64,000 nucleotides of DNA from Tenuifilum thalassicum. GTDB taxonomy: Bacteria; Bacteroidota; Bacteroidia; Bacteroidales; Tenuifilaceae. Location of the stretch: positions 702,581-766,580 of the forward strand of contig NZ_CP041345.1 of assembly GCF_013265555.1 (NCBI RefSeq). Reading direction: 5' to 3'. Shown piece after piece: positions 55,796-64,000 of the stretch. The notes under the pieces are model-generated. The model worked only from the letters and a program-made list of their open reading frames with translations, was not told the DNA's origin and did not search any database. Position 1 is the stretch's first letter. Every line of letters begins with the position of its first letter. The translations under genes were made by a program, and so were the position numbers.

Positions 55796-57000
55796 AGGAT
55801 TTAGCAAGGAGTGGTTCGCCCATGCGAATAGCTATTCGAAGGCTTTTGGCCGATAGGCTGGCTGTTGCTTCCATCTCATTTATTGCATTTGTTGCTTTAG
55901 TGGCAATTCTTGGCTATCTTATTACACCCGACAGCACCCCTTTTGCCAACAATCAGCATCTACAACTTGCCACGCTAAAGCCTGGAGCAAAGGTTAAATT
56001 CCTTTTGGTCCGCAAACAGCATGATGTTAAGCAACGAAATCTAATTGGCCGGATGCTTTTTGGACAGGAGTCCATTTACGATGAGATTCCTGTTGATTCC
56101 ATATATATTGATGGTTACAAGGTTTATGCAACGGAGTATAACCCTATTCCTGAATCAAATGCATTTGTTAGGGAGTTTTTCCTACCAGAGGTACTATATG
56201 GGTTAGATAAAGACAAAAAGTTTCTAGCTGATGGCGATACTCTAATAGTATTCCAAAACAATGGCAAAGAGACTCGAGTGAACTTGCAGGATGCTAAAGA
56301 TGAACTATTTAGGAGTAGGATAATAGAACGGCGATTTTGGTTGGGCACCGATAGGTTTGGACGCGATTTGCTAAGCAGGCTTATAATTGGCGCACGCATT
56401 TCGCTTTCAGTTGGCTTTATAGCGGTAGCAATAGCCCTTGTCATTGGTATCTTGTTTGGCGCCATTGCTGGGTTTTCCCGTGGTTTTGTCGACGATGCCA
56501 TAATGTGGTTGGTAAATGTGGTTTGGTCGGTTCCTACATTGCTTATGGTAATTGCTTTGACCATGGTTATTGGTAAAGGTTTTTGGCAAATATTTGTTGC
56601 CGTTGGCCTTACAATGTGGGTAGATATGGCGCGTGTGGTTCGCGGACAGGTGATGAGCGTAAGGGAGAAAGAGTATGTTGAAGCCGCAAGGGTTTTAGGA
56701 TATAGCCGATGGCGAACAATTTTCAGACACGTACTTCCAAATATCTTGGCACCTGTTATAATTGTTTCGGCAAGCAATTTTTCAACAGCTATTCTTCTTG
56801 AGGCAGGCCTAAGCTTTTTAGGAGTTGGAGTGCAGCCGCCAGCACCATCGTGGGGAACAATGATTCGCGACCACTATGGATATATCATAATGGGGAAAGC
56901 ATACCTAGCGCTTATCCCTGGCTTTGCCATGATGCTCCTTGTTTTAGCGTTCAATCTGCTTGGTAATAGCCTCCGTGATGCATTGGATCCTAGGGAATAA
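55771..57000 (+). CDS. DppC/OppC-type ABC permease with periplasmic insertion
   Basis: A 409-residue permease from a TTG start at 55771; an ATG at 55822 gives 392 residues and is an alternative. The N-terminal helix (RLAVASISFIAFVALVAILGYLI) is followed by about 135 mostly polar residues before the transport domain (DRFGRDLLSRLIIGARISLSVGF). The EAA loop is EYVEAARVLGYSRWRTIFRHVLPN. Such permeases import peptides or nickel with a DppB partner, two ATPases and a binding protein; none is adjacent. The insertion is longer than in E. coli DppC. Confidence 0.88.
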   Translation: MERKNKRLEDLARSGSPMRIAIRRLLADRLAVASISFIAFVALVAILGYLITPDSTPFANNQHLQLATLKPGAKVKFLLVRKQHDVKQRNLIGRMLFGQESIYDEIPVDSIYIDGYKVYATEYNPIPESNAFVREFFLPEVLYGLDKDKKFLADGDTLIVFQNNGKETRVNLQDAKDELFRSRIIERRFWLGTDRFGRDLLSRLIIGARISLSVGFIAVAIALVIGILFGAIAGFSRGFVDDAIMWLVNVVWSVPTLLMVIALTMVIGKGFWQIFVAVGLTMWVDMARVVRGQVMSVREKEYVEAARVLGYSRWRTIFRHVLPNILAPVIIVSASNFSTAILLEAGLSFLGVGVQPPAPSWGTMIRDHYGYIIMGKAYLALIPGFAMMLLVLAFNLLGNSLRDALDPRE

Positions 57001-57001
57001 A

Positions 57002-57030
57002 CAAAAGGCTTAGTATTTCTAAGCCTTTTG
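57002..57030. terminator. Bidirectional terminator between permease and lysS
   Basis: A 12-bp stem CAAAAGGCTTAG / CTAAGCCTTTTG with a TATTT loop, giving T-tails in both directions. It lies 2 bp after the permease stop and 22 bp past the convergent lysS stop. Confidence 0.88.
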
Positions 57031-57051
57031 TTGTTATCTCGATTAATTTTA

Positions 57052-58776
57052 TTACTCAACCCACTTTTTTACATCGTCCATGCTAGGGTTTGCCAGTCCG
57101 AGCTTGTTCTTTTTGTTATAGCCGCAGAGGTCGTTAAATAGCTTACCTGCTGCTGCGCCTTTAAGCGAAGCTACAGTTGAGAATCCCATCTTTTGTAAAA
57201 CTGGCACCCATTCGGCAGGAATGCCCTTTTGAGTATATGCCTCAACCGAGTCCTTTTGGGGTTTCTTTTCGGGTCGCATTTGAGGGAACAGCAGTACATC
57301 TTGTATGGATTGCTGGTTGGTCATGAACATGGTAAGGCGGTCGATTCCAATGCCCATACCCGAGCAGGTGGGCATGCCATATTCAAGAGCGCGCACAAAA
57401 TCCATATCGATGTACATGGCCTCATCGTCGCCACGCTCGCTTAATCTGAGCTGTTCCTGGAAACGTTCCAATTGGTCGATGGGGTCGTTCAATTCGCTGT
57501 AGGCGTTGCATAGCTCCTTACCTGCAACGAATAGCTCAAAACGTTCAGTTAGTTCAGGATTATTGCGGTGTCGCTTGCATAGTGGCGACATCTCAATTGG
57601 GTAGTCCATGATAAAGGTTGGCTGTACGAGGTGCTCCTCACATTTCTCACCAAAGATGGCATCAATCAGTTTGCCTTTACCCATGGTTTCATCAGTCTCA
57701 ATCTCTAGCTGTTTGCATATTTCTCTAAGCTCTTCCTCTGTTTTCCCAGTAATATCAACACCCGCATATTCCTTAATTGCATCGGTCATAGTCATGCGGC
57801 GGAATGGACGTTTAAAATCGATTTCCTTATCGCCAAAAGTTACTTTTGTAGTTCCATGTAGGGCAAGAGCCACGCGCTCAAGCATCTCCTCGGTGAAATC
57901 CATCATCCAAAAGTAATCCTTGTAGGCCACGTAAATTTCCATGACGGTAAACTCGGGATTATGGGTGCGGTCCATACCCTCGTTTCGGAAATCTTTGGCA
58001 AATTCATATACCCCGTTAAACCCGCCAACAATAAGTCTTTTTAGGTACAACTCGTTGGCAATGCGAAGATAAAGGGGGATGTCGAGTGCATTGTGATGCG
58101 TAACAAATGGACGCGCCGCAGCACCGCCTGGAATGGGTTGTAGAATTGGTGTTTCAACCTCAAGGTAACCCTTTGAGTTGAAAAACTCACGCATGGTATT
58201 AATTATGGTTGCGCGTTTGCGGAATGTTTCGCGAACACCAGGATTGATGATAAGGTCGACATAACGCTGACGATAACGAAACTCAGGGTCTGTTACCGCA
58301 TCAAATACCTTACCGTCTTTCTCTTTTACAATTGGTAATGGCCTTAATGATTTGGCAAGAACTGTTAGCTCCTTGGCATGTATTGATTCTTCACCCATCT
58401 TGGTGCGGAAAACAAAACCCTTGATACCAACAATATCGCCAATATCGAGTAGTTTCTTAAATACCTTATTATACAAAGTTTTATCTTCGCCAGGGCAGAT
58501 GTCATCGCGTTTGACGTAGATTTGAATCTTGCCTTTCTCGTCCTGAAGTTCAAAGAAAGATGCATTTCCCATAATACGACGCGACATAATACGTCCTGCA
58601 ACGCAAACATCTGCTTGCTTTTCGCACATATTCTCGAAATCGCCTAAGATATCGGCAGTGCTGTGCGATACAGGATACATCGCAGCAGGGTAGGGATCTA
58701 CCCCTAATTTGCGCATTTCTTCAAGCGATTGTCTACGGATTATTTCCTGTTCGCTAAGTTCTTCGTATAAAGCCAT
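57052..58776 (-). CDS. lysS: Lysyl-tRNA synthetase (class II) with C-terminal extension
   Basis: From the ATG at 58776 the protein is 574 residues; a start at 58812 lies beyond the probable promoter. The OB-fold anticodon domain has [22 protein letters not shown]. Class II motifs are [21 protein letters not shown], the motif 2 [21 protein letters not shown], and motif 3 [16 protein letters not shown] normal bacterial LysRS ends at about LFPQMRP; here 72 more residues follow, with [21 protein letters not shown] and [15 protein letters not shown]. The extension occurs in other Bacteroidota LysRS. It is convergent with the permease. Confidence 0.96.
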   Translation of the reverse strand: MALYEELSEQEIIRRQSLEEMRKLGVDPYPAAMYPVSHSTADILGDFENMCEKQADVCVAGRIMSRRIMGNASFFELQDEKGKIQIYVKRDDICPGEDKTLYNKVFKKLLDIGDIVGIKGFVFRTKMGEESIHAKELTVLAKSLRPLPIVKEKDGKVFDAVTDPEFRYRQRYVDLIINPGVRETFRKRATIINTMREFFNSKGYLEVETPILQPIPGGAAARPFVTHHNALDIPLYLRIANELYLKRLIVGGFNGVYEFAKDFRNEGMDRTHNPEFTVMEIYVAYKDYFWMMDFTEEMLERVALALHGTTKVTFGDKEIDFKRPFRRMTMTDAIKEYAGVDITGKTEEELREICKQLEIETDETMGKGKLIDAIFGEKCEEHLVQPTFIMDYPIEMSPLCKRHRNNPELTERFELFVAGKELCNAYSELNDPIDQLERFQEQLRLSERGDDEAMYIDMDFVRALEYGMPTCSGMGIGIDRLTMFMTNQQSIQDVLLFPQMRPEKKPQKDSVEAYTQKGIPAEWVPVLQKMGFSTVASLKGAAAGKLFNDLCGYNKKNKLGLANPSMDDVKKWVE

Positions 58777-58801
58777 TTCTATTTTATATTTTTTGAACTT
58801 G

Positions 58802-58809
58802 CAAAAATA
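58802..58809 (-). promoter_or_regulatory. Candidate -7 box for lysS
   Basis: The minus strand reads TATTTTTG then C, matching TAnnTTTG, about 26 bp before the ATG at 58776. The nearest TTG is 25 bp upstream, slightly beyond standard spacing. Confidence 0.42.
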
Positions 58810-58853
58810 CAAGTTTTTTTACGAATAGGTATGTCAATTAAAATATCTATTAA

Positions 58854-58880
58854 ACAAAAAGGGGGAAATCCCCCTTTTGT
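58854..58880 (-). terminator. Terminator of the RND efflux operon
   Basis: The near-perfect stem ACAAAAAGGGGG / CCCCCTTTTGT with an AAAT loop is followed on the minus strand by a T run. It lies 56 bp past the RND transporter stop. Confidence 0.85.
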
Positions 58881-58935
58881 TATCTTTTCAAATCTCATAA
58901 ATTACTTATCTAATCTGCAAGAATTTAATTAATGA

Positions 58936-61900
58936 TTAATGGATTCTTTTTGCTTGACCTGTCCACTCTGCAAACTTCTTCTGGAGAGTAACAGTTACAC
59001 GATACATCACGGGAACTATAATTAGAGTAAGAAAAGTTGAGAAGGTAAGACCAAAGATTACTGTCCATGAAATTGGTCCCCAGAAAATCACATTATCACC
59101 CCCAAAATAAAGGTCGGGCTTAAATCGACTGAGGGCCCCATAGAAGTCGAAGTTCATTCCTATAGCCATGGGGATAAGACCAAGAATTGTTGTAATTGCA
59201 GTTAGTAGAACAGGCCGTAGCCTTGTTTTCCCTGCAGTAATAATGCAGTCTGTAGCATATTTCATGGGTAGAAAATCGTTCTCGGCTAGTCCAAGCTCAA
59301 CTCTACGACGCTCCTTTAGAAGTCCAATGTAGTCAATTAGCACGATGGCATTATTAACAACAATTCCGGCAAGCGAAACAAGTCCTATACCAGTCATTAC
59401 CACTACAAAATCCATTTTAAAAGTGGCTATTCCCCCAAAAACACCGATGGTGCTAAACAGAACGCTAGTCATAATAATTAAGGGTCGAATTAAGGAGTTA
59501 AACTGTGTAACAAGTATAAGGAGAATTAGAGACAGTGCTATGAGCATTGCCCTACTTAGGAACTCCATCGATTTTTGTTGCTCCTCCTGTTCGCCTGTAA
59601 ATGATATACTATAGCCTTCTGGCAGGTTGAAATCCGATAGTAGAAGCTTTAGCTGGTTGTTTATGCTGGTCGCATTATAACCCTTTACAACGTTTGAGTA
59701 GATGGTAACAACACGTTTTTTGTCTTTACGCATTACCGAACCATAGGTGTTTGAGTATTCAAAATCGGCAACAGCAGAAAGGGGAATCTGAACGAGTTGA
59801 CCGTTCTCCATAAAACCAATCTTCTGGTTCATGATATCGGCAAGGCTGTAACGATACTTATCGGCATACCTCAGCTGTATAGAGTAGTCGTCTTCGCCAT
59901 CCTTAAATTTTGAAATCTCCTTACCATATATGGCTGTTCTTATTGTTGAGGCAATTTGCATGGTACTAAGTCCAAACCGTCTTGCCTTATCCCTATCAAT
60001 TTTAACAATCAGTTCGGGTTTGCCTAGCTCAATGTCAAGTTTAAGTCCCTCAATGCCGTCAATGTTATTTGAGTTGATGTAGCTGATGATAGAATCGGCC
60101 GATGAAATTAAGGTTTCAAAATCTTGACCACTAACCTCAATATTAATTGCTTTTCCAGCGGGAGGCCCCATCTGATTTTGGGCAATTGATATTTTTACAC
60201 CAGGATATTTGTTTAGCAGCTCCTCATTTAGCTGACGCATTATTTTTGACGTATTTACTCCTCCGCGGTCCTTGTAATCGACAAAGGTGATTGTTGTTAG
60301 CCCCTTGTTGAATTGTGAGCCTGCTAATGCCCACTTCTCTGGGTCGCCTTTACCAACGGTAGTAAGAACCGATTTGACAATTTCTTTATTTGGTGCGAGA
60401 ACCCTATTGATATCATTCTCTATCATCATCATTACCGAATCAGTTGCTGCCAAATCGCTTCCTATTGGTAGCTCCGCAATAACATTGATATAGTTAGGGT
60501 CGCTTGAAGGGAAGAATTTGATTTCGGGCGAACGGATAGCAAAGAAAATGATTGTAAAAATAAGAAGGAAGAAAGTGCCTAGTGTAATCCAAAATGGTCG
60601 TTTCCCAACTAAGCTAAATGTTAAAACCTTAGTGTAGGCTCTCTCTAGCCAGGTTAAGAATCGGTAACGGAACCATCGTTCAACCTTATAAAAGAAAATT
60701 GCATTTAGGAAGATGATAATGGCCAGTATGGCAAGAATATTTGCAAGTATAAACACTTTTGTTAGGTAGAAAACGACAGCAAAGGCACCAATTATTGACG
60801 AGGCTCTGTAGGCTTTGCGTTTATCGGGAATGTTATCGTGCATCTCATCGCCATGCTTAATAAATGTTGCAGTAATTACTGGAATAATGACTAGCGCAAC
60901 AGCAAGCGATGATGTAAGAACAATGATAAGGGTTACAGGAAGGTTCTTCATGAATTCACCAGTAAGCCCTTGCCAAAAGGCTAAAGGTAGAAACGCTGCA
61001 AGTGTTGTAATTGTCGACGCAATTACTGGTCCTGCTATTTCTCCCACTGCTAATCTTGCAGCTTCAAAGGGCTTATGGCCATTATCGACAAAGCGATAGA
61101 TGTTCTCAACTACAACTATAGCATTATCAACAAGCATTCCCAATGCAAGTATTAGCGAAAATAGCACAATCATGTTGATACGATAACCAATAAGGTTAAT
61201 CACAACAAATGAAAGGAGCATACTTAAAGGAATTGAAAGCCCAACGAAAAGAGCGTTTCGAGTGCCTAAAAAGTAAAAAAGAACGAGTACAACTAGGATT
61301 ACTCCAAGTATCATGCTATTTTCTAAGTTCGATAGCTGCTTTCTAATAAGGTCGCTTTGGTCGTTTGTTATAGTTAATTCAAGCTGAGCAGGAAGAACCT
61401 TTGATTTTTGCGCATGTTCAAGAATGGCAAAAATCTGGTCGGTGGCATTTAGCAGGTTCTCGCCACTCTTTTTCACCACCTGAACAGAAACTACTGGCTT
61501 CCCGTTTAGTCGTGCAATAGTTGTGGGCTCTTTGAAAGTGTCCTTTACCTTTGCCACATCGCGTAGGTAAATAGTTTTATCCTTATCGCGTTTTACCGAT
61601 ATGGCCTCAATCTCCTTGATGCTGGCGAACTCACCTATAATTCGAATGGAACGACGGGTTTTTCCAATCTTTATATCGCCTCCCGACATCGAAACGTTTT
61701 CGAATCGCACTGCATTCTCTATATCTGTGAAGCTTAGGCCTAGCGATTCGAGCTTAATCATATCGACTTCAATAACAATTTCCCTATCTTCTACACCTTG
61801 AATGTTAACCTTTGATACTTCCGGAATGGCTTCAATTTCATCCTCAAGGTATTCGGCAAATCGTTTCAGCTCCTGAATGGAGTAGTCGCCCGAAAGGTTG

Positions 61901-62352
61901 ATGTTGATAATGGGGAATTCGGAGAAGTCTATATCGTTTACAACTGGGTCGGTTAGCAAGTCGTTTGGCAGCTCGCTCTTTGCCCTGTCAACCGCATCCT
62001 TGGTTTCCTGAAGCGCATCGGGAATTGAAACATCGGTGTTGAACTCTACAAGAATCATTGAAGCGTCCTGCAACGATGTCGACGAAAGCTTCTTTAACCC
62101 CTTTACATCCTCTAGCTCCTTTTCGAGTGGACGGGTAATTAGGTTCTCAATATCAACAGGCGGATTCCCCGGGTAGAAGGTTTGCACCATAATGGTAGGA
62201 TAGTAAACCTCAGGGAAAAGCTCCTTGGGTAGCCCCTTATATGCTACTATTCCAAATAGGGCAATAATAAAAGAAAGAAGAAATATGGTATTCCTATTTT
62301 TTAGTGCCCAAGTTGTAGGACCAAAGTTTCGTATTATGTTTTTATTATCCAT
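58936..62352 (-). CDS. RND-family efflux transporter, inner-membrane pump
   Basis: An 1138-residue protein of AcrB/HAE1-like layout with 12 transmembrane helices and two large periplasmic loops; signs are LPKELFPEVYYPTIMVQTFYPG, VRFENVSMSGG and the gene pairing. Proton-relay positions differ from AcrB: TM4 reads GMLVDNAIVVVEN (Asp409, Asn410 in place of the second Asp), and TM10 reads GIVVNNAIVLIDY, with Asn where AcrB has Lys940. A 20-residue insertion occurs near residue 1070 between TM11 and TM12. The substrate is unknown. It follows its adaptor gene by 28 bp. Confidence 0.92.
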   Translation of the reverse strand: MDNKNIIRNFGPTTWALKNRNTIFLLSFIIALFGIVAYKGLPKELFPEVYYPTIMVQTFYPGNPPVDIENLITRPLEKELEDVKGLKKLSSTSLQDASMILVEFNTDVSIPDALQETKDAVDRAKSELPNDLLTDPVVNDIDFSEFPIININLSGDYSIQELKRFAEYLEDEIEAIPEVSKVNIQGVEDREIVIEVDMIKLESLGLSFTDIENAVRFENVSMSGGDIKIGKTRRSIRIIGEFASIKEIEAISVKRDKDKTIYLRDVAKVKDTFKEPTTIARLNGKPVVSVQVVKKSGENLLNATDQIFAILEHAQKSKVLPAQLELTITNDQSDLIRKQLSNLENSMILGVILVVLVLFYFLGTRNALFVGLSIPLSMLLSFVVINLIGYRINMIVLFSLILALGMLVDNAIVVVENIYRFVDNGHKPFEAARLAVGEIAGPVIASTITTLAAFLPLAFWQGLTGEFMKNLPVTLIIVLTSSLAVALVIIPVITATFIKHGDEMHDNIPDKRKAYRASSIIGAFAVVFYLTKVFILANILAILAIIIFLNAIFFYKVERWFRYRFLTWLERAYTKVLTFSLVGKRPFWITLGTFFLLIFTIIFFAIRSPEIKFFPSSDPNYINVIAELPIGSDLAATDSVMMMIENDINRVLAPNKEIVKSVLTTVGKGDPEKWALAGSQFNKGLTTITFVDYKDRGGVNTSKIMRQLNEELLNKYPGVKISIAQNQMGPPAGKAINIEVSGQDFETLISSADSIISYINSNNIDGIEGLKLDIELGKPELIVKIDRDKARRFGLSTMQIASTIRTAIYGKEISKFKDGEDDYSIQLRYADKYRYSLADIMNQKIGFMENGQLVQIPLSAVADFEYSNTYGSVMRKDKKRVVTIYSNVVKGYNATSINNQLKLLLSDFNLPEGYSISFTGEQEEQQKSMEFLSRAMLIALSLILLILVTQFNSLIRPLIIMTSVLFSTIGVFGGIATFKMDFVVVMTGIGLVSLAGIVVNNAIVLIDYIGLLKERRRVELGLAENDFLPMKYATDCIITAGKTRLRPVLLTAITTILGLIPMAIGMNFDFYGALSRFKPDLYFGGDNVIFWGPISWTVIFGLTFSTFLTLIIVPVMYRVTVTLQKKFAEWTGQAKRIH

Positions 62353-62380
62353 GGCTTAATGTTATGTGTAACTGAAATCG

Positions 62381-63517
62381 CTATCTAATGGAAACATTAA
62401 CAGGTATGCTGTTGCTAACCATGTTATAGCCTGCAACAATCACCATATCCCCATCTTTTAATCCTTTTACCACTTCGGTTCTATCGTTGAACGATATGCC
62501 TGTTTTTACATAAACCTTTTTAGCAACTTCCCGGTTACTGGCCTTATCAACTGTAAATAGGAAAGTGCCCTTAGTATCCTGTTTTAGAATGATACTTGGC
62601 ACTGTTATTGCCTTGGGATTGTAGTAATCGTTTATGTACAGAAGTGCTATCTGGTTGGGCTTTATCATGCCCGAAGGGTTGTTGGAGTTAACCTGAATGG
62701 TAATGGTTCGGGTTTTAGGGTCAATGTAATTGCCAATTCTTGAAATCTCCGTTTCAATTTTGATGTCGGGAAAGGTGGGAAAGGTTACGGCAATCTTATC
62801 GCCAACGTGTACCTTACTCAGAAAACTTTCGGAAATATCGGCCTCTATCTTTATCTTGTCGGGGTTGAGCAGGTAGGCTACGGGTTTTCCAGGCGAGGCA
62901 AGTTCGCCCTCTTTAATGTAAATATCATCCACAATACCATCGAAAGGTGCCTTTACGATGGACATATCGAGCTGCGCATTAAGGGTTTTGAGCTTTTGCT
63001 CAAGGCTCTCTTTCTGGTTTTTAGCCTGTAAATACTGAAGCTCCGTCCCAATGTTTTGTTCCCATAGCGCCTTTTGCTTCTCGTAAACCTTGGTAGCCAG
63101 CTCCAAACCTATTTTAACCTCCGATATGCTATTCTCTATTATACTTGTGTTGAGTGCTATTAGTATATCGCCCTTTTTAACCCTTTCTCCTTTTCTAACA
63201 TAAATCTTTTTAACCTGACCATTTGTTTCGGTGCTAATGGCTGCCTGATTCTCAAGTTCAACCTTACCGCTTGCTATAAAGTAGTGGTTAAAGGGTTCCG
63301 ATTTTACCCTTTCGGCTATAACCGAAATGCGATTGCTCCCGTTGTTTAACGTATCAATCTCTGCCAACCTGGACTCTATCAGCTTAATCTGATGGTTTAT
63401 GTTTGTCGACTGCTCTTTGAGCTTTGATAGCTTTGCCTTCAGCGCTTCAGGGCTATCCTGGTTGCCGCATCCTGCAAAAAGTGATGCTGCTATAAAAATT
63501 GGTACTATCCGCTTCAT
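62381..63517 (-). CDS. RND efflux periplasmic adaptor (membrane fusion protein), lipoprotein
   Basis: A 378-residue lipoprotein (LFAGC, Cys17). A short N-terminal coiled coil (LKAKLSKLKEQ to ESRLAEID) precedes the lipoyl half-motif GQVKKIYVRKGERVKKGDILIALN, an alpha-hairpin, the second half PFDGIVDDIYIKEGELASPGKPV, a beta-barrel and a membrane-proximal domain. It joins the pump to the TolC-like channel. It lies directly upstream of the pump gene and downstream of the channel gene. Confidence 0.93.
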   Translation of the reverse strand: MKRIVPIFIAASLFAGCGNQDSPEALKAKLSKLKEQSTNINHQIKLIESRLAEIDTLNNGSNRISVIAERVKSEPFNHYFIASGKVELENQAAISTETNGQVKKIYVRKGERVKKGDILIALNTSIIENSISEVKIGLELATKVYEKQKALWEQNIGTELQYLQAKNQKESLEQKLKTLNAQLDMSIVKAPFDGIVDDIYIKEGELASPGKPVAYLLNPDKIKIEADISESFLSKVHVGDKIAVTFPTFPDIKIETEISRIGNYIDPKTRTITIQVNSNNPSGMIKPNQIALLYINDYYNPKAITVPSIILKQDTKGTFLFTVDKASNREVAKKVYVKTGISFNDRTEVVKGLKDGDMVIVAGYNMVSNSIPVNVSIR

Positions 63518-63645
63518 ATGTTTTAAAATTTGTTGGGTTGCATATTGTTGGTGAAATATCTATCCGGCGGTTACCCCTCTTTTAGCAACGTCTTTGCTGT
63601 AACTCATAAGTGGGGGGGCCTTACCGTTAGTTTAATGTTTAATCG

Positions 63646-64000
63646 TTAGATGTTGCCTGATAGCTTATCAAGTTTTACCCTTGCGTTAATCACTTCAACT
63701 ATGGCAGCAAGGTAGTTGCCCACTGCTTGCAGGTATTTGTCGTTAGCCTGTATCACATCAACCTGCGAGGCCAGGCCGTTTTTATACTTTGTCCTAACAT
63801 CGTCGAGCACCTGCTTGGCCAGCTCCTTGTTCATCTTTTGAGTTTCGTACTTGCTCCAAGCCACGCTCAGGCTGGCCTTTGCATCGGCAAAGCCCATTTC
63901 TACGTTTTGTAGCGTTTGGTAGTATGTGTTTATCGACTTGGAAACCTCTAGCTTAGCCTGCTGAACTTTTGATAATCGCATGCCACTTGAAAAGATTGGG
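63646..64000 (-). CDS. TolC-family outer-membrane efflux channel (partial)
   Basis: The 3' end only; the frame stays open to the right edge (PIFSSGMRLSKVQQAKLEV), so the N-terminus is missing. Long helices with heptad pattern, RTKYKNGLASQVDVIQANDKYLQAVGNYL and VEVINARVKLDKLSG, are typical of the last TolC repeat. It would complete a tripartite TolC-adaptor-RND pump in gene order channel-adaptor-pump. About 130 bp separates it from the adaptor gene. Confidence 0.88.
   Translation of the reverse strand, partial: PIFSSGMRLSKVQQAKLEVSKSINTYYQTLQNVEMGFADAKASLSVAWSKYETQKMNKELAKQVLDDVRTKYKNGLASQVDVIQANDKYLQAVGNYLAAIVEVINARVKLDKLSGNI

Noticed and set aside
56124..56777. 217-residue minus-strand frame
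   Set aside because: It lies wholly antisense within the well-supported DppC-like permease gene and has no family motif.
1..64000. CRISPR array, prophage, transposase, rRNA or tRNA
   Set aside because: No regular spacer-repeat pattern, transposase motif, or tRNA/rRNA signature was seen in the gaps between genes.

Overview
The window is about 64 kb of a Bacteroidota chromosome, most like a Bacteroidales/Marinilabiliales-type member. This rests on several signs: gliding-motility genes gldE and gldD, a secreted metallocarboxypeptidase with a type IX secretion (T9SS) C-terminal sorting domain, a GT3-type glycogen synthase, Bacteroidota-style TAnnTTTG -7 boxes close upstream of many genes, few visible Shine-Dalgarno sequences, many lipobox signal peptides and AT-rich intergenic DNA. 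I see no phage, plasmid, insertion sequence, CRISPR array, rRNA or tRNA; it reads as core chromosome.

Layout. 1-4.5 kb (minus): the start of a secreted M6 metalloprotease (runs off the left edge), a small lipoprotein, the lytic transglycosylase MltD and shikimate kinase. 4.5-9.1 kb (minus): topoisomerase IV A and B subunits in one operon. 9.5-12 kb: a BtuF-like metal/corrinoid-binding protein without signal peptide, a YiiX-like lipoprotein and an exported isochorismatase-fold hydrolase. 12.4-17.4 kb (plus): a lipoprotein made of 183-residue tandem repeats, then gldE-gldD-PPTase-GGGP synthase. 17.4-24.8 kb (minus): an alkaline-phosphatase-fold protein that has lost most active-site residues, an M14 carboxypeptidase with T9SS signal, a DUF4870 protein, EttA and an unknown secreted protein. 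25-28.3 kb (plus): an OlsF-like fused acyltransferase and an M19 dipeptidase. 28.3-30.8 kb (minus): ahcY and ribF.

31-40 kb (minus) is a tight four-gene alpha-glucan operon: debranching enzyme, GT4 glycosyltransferase, GH57 hydrolase with a basic tail, and a 1417-residue glycogen synthase-phosphorylase fusion. No ADP-glucose pyrophosphorylase or branching enzyme is seen here. 40-43.4 kb: a thioredoxin-fold lipoprotein lacking CxxC, rsmA, and a MacB-type permease. 43.7-50.9 kb (plus): purH followed by the complete rod-shape operon mreB-mreC-mreD-PBP2-rodA. 50.9-53.4 kb (minus): a second CxxC-less thioredoxin-fold lipoprotein, LpxH and an ACP-phosphodiesterase-like protein. 53.5-57 kb (plus): aminotransferase, GT2 and a DppC-like permease. 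57-64 kb (minus): lysS with a C-terminal extension, and an RND efflux operon whose TolC-like gene runs off the right edge.

The most notable signals are proteins that keep a fold but lose its catalytic residues (the phosphatase-like protein and two thioredoxin-like lipoproteins), the fused glycogen synthase/phosphorylase in its operon, the gld/PPTase/GGGP-synthase run, and the exact 549-nt repeats. I found no clearly new multi-gene defence or mobile system. All identifications come from reading motifs by eye; no database search was run.
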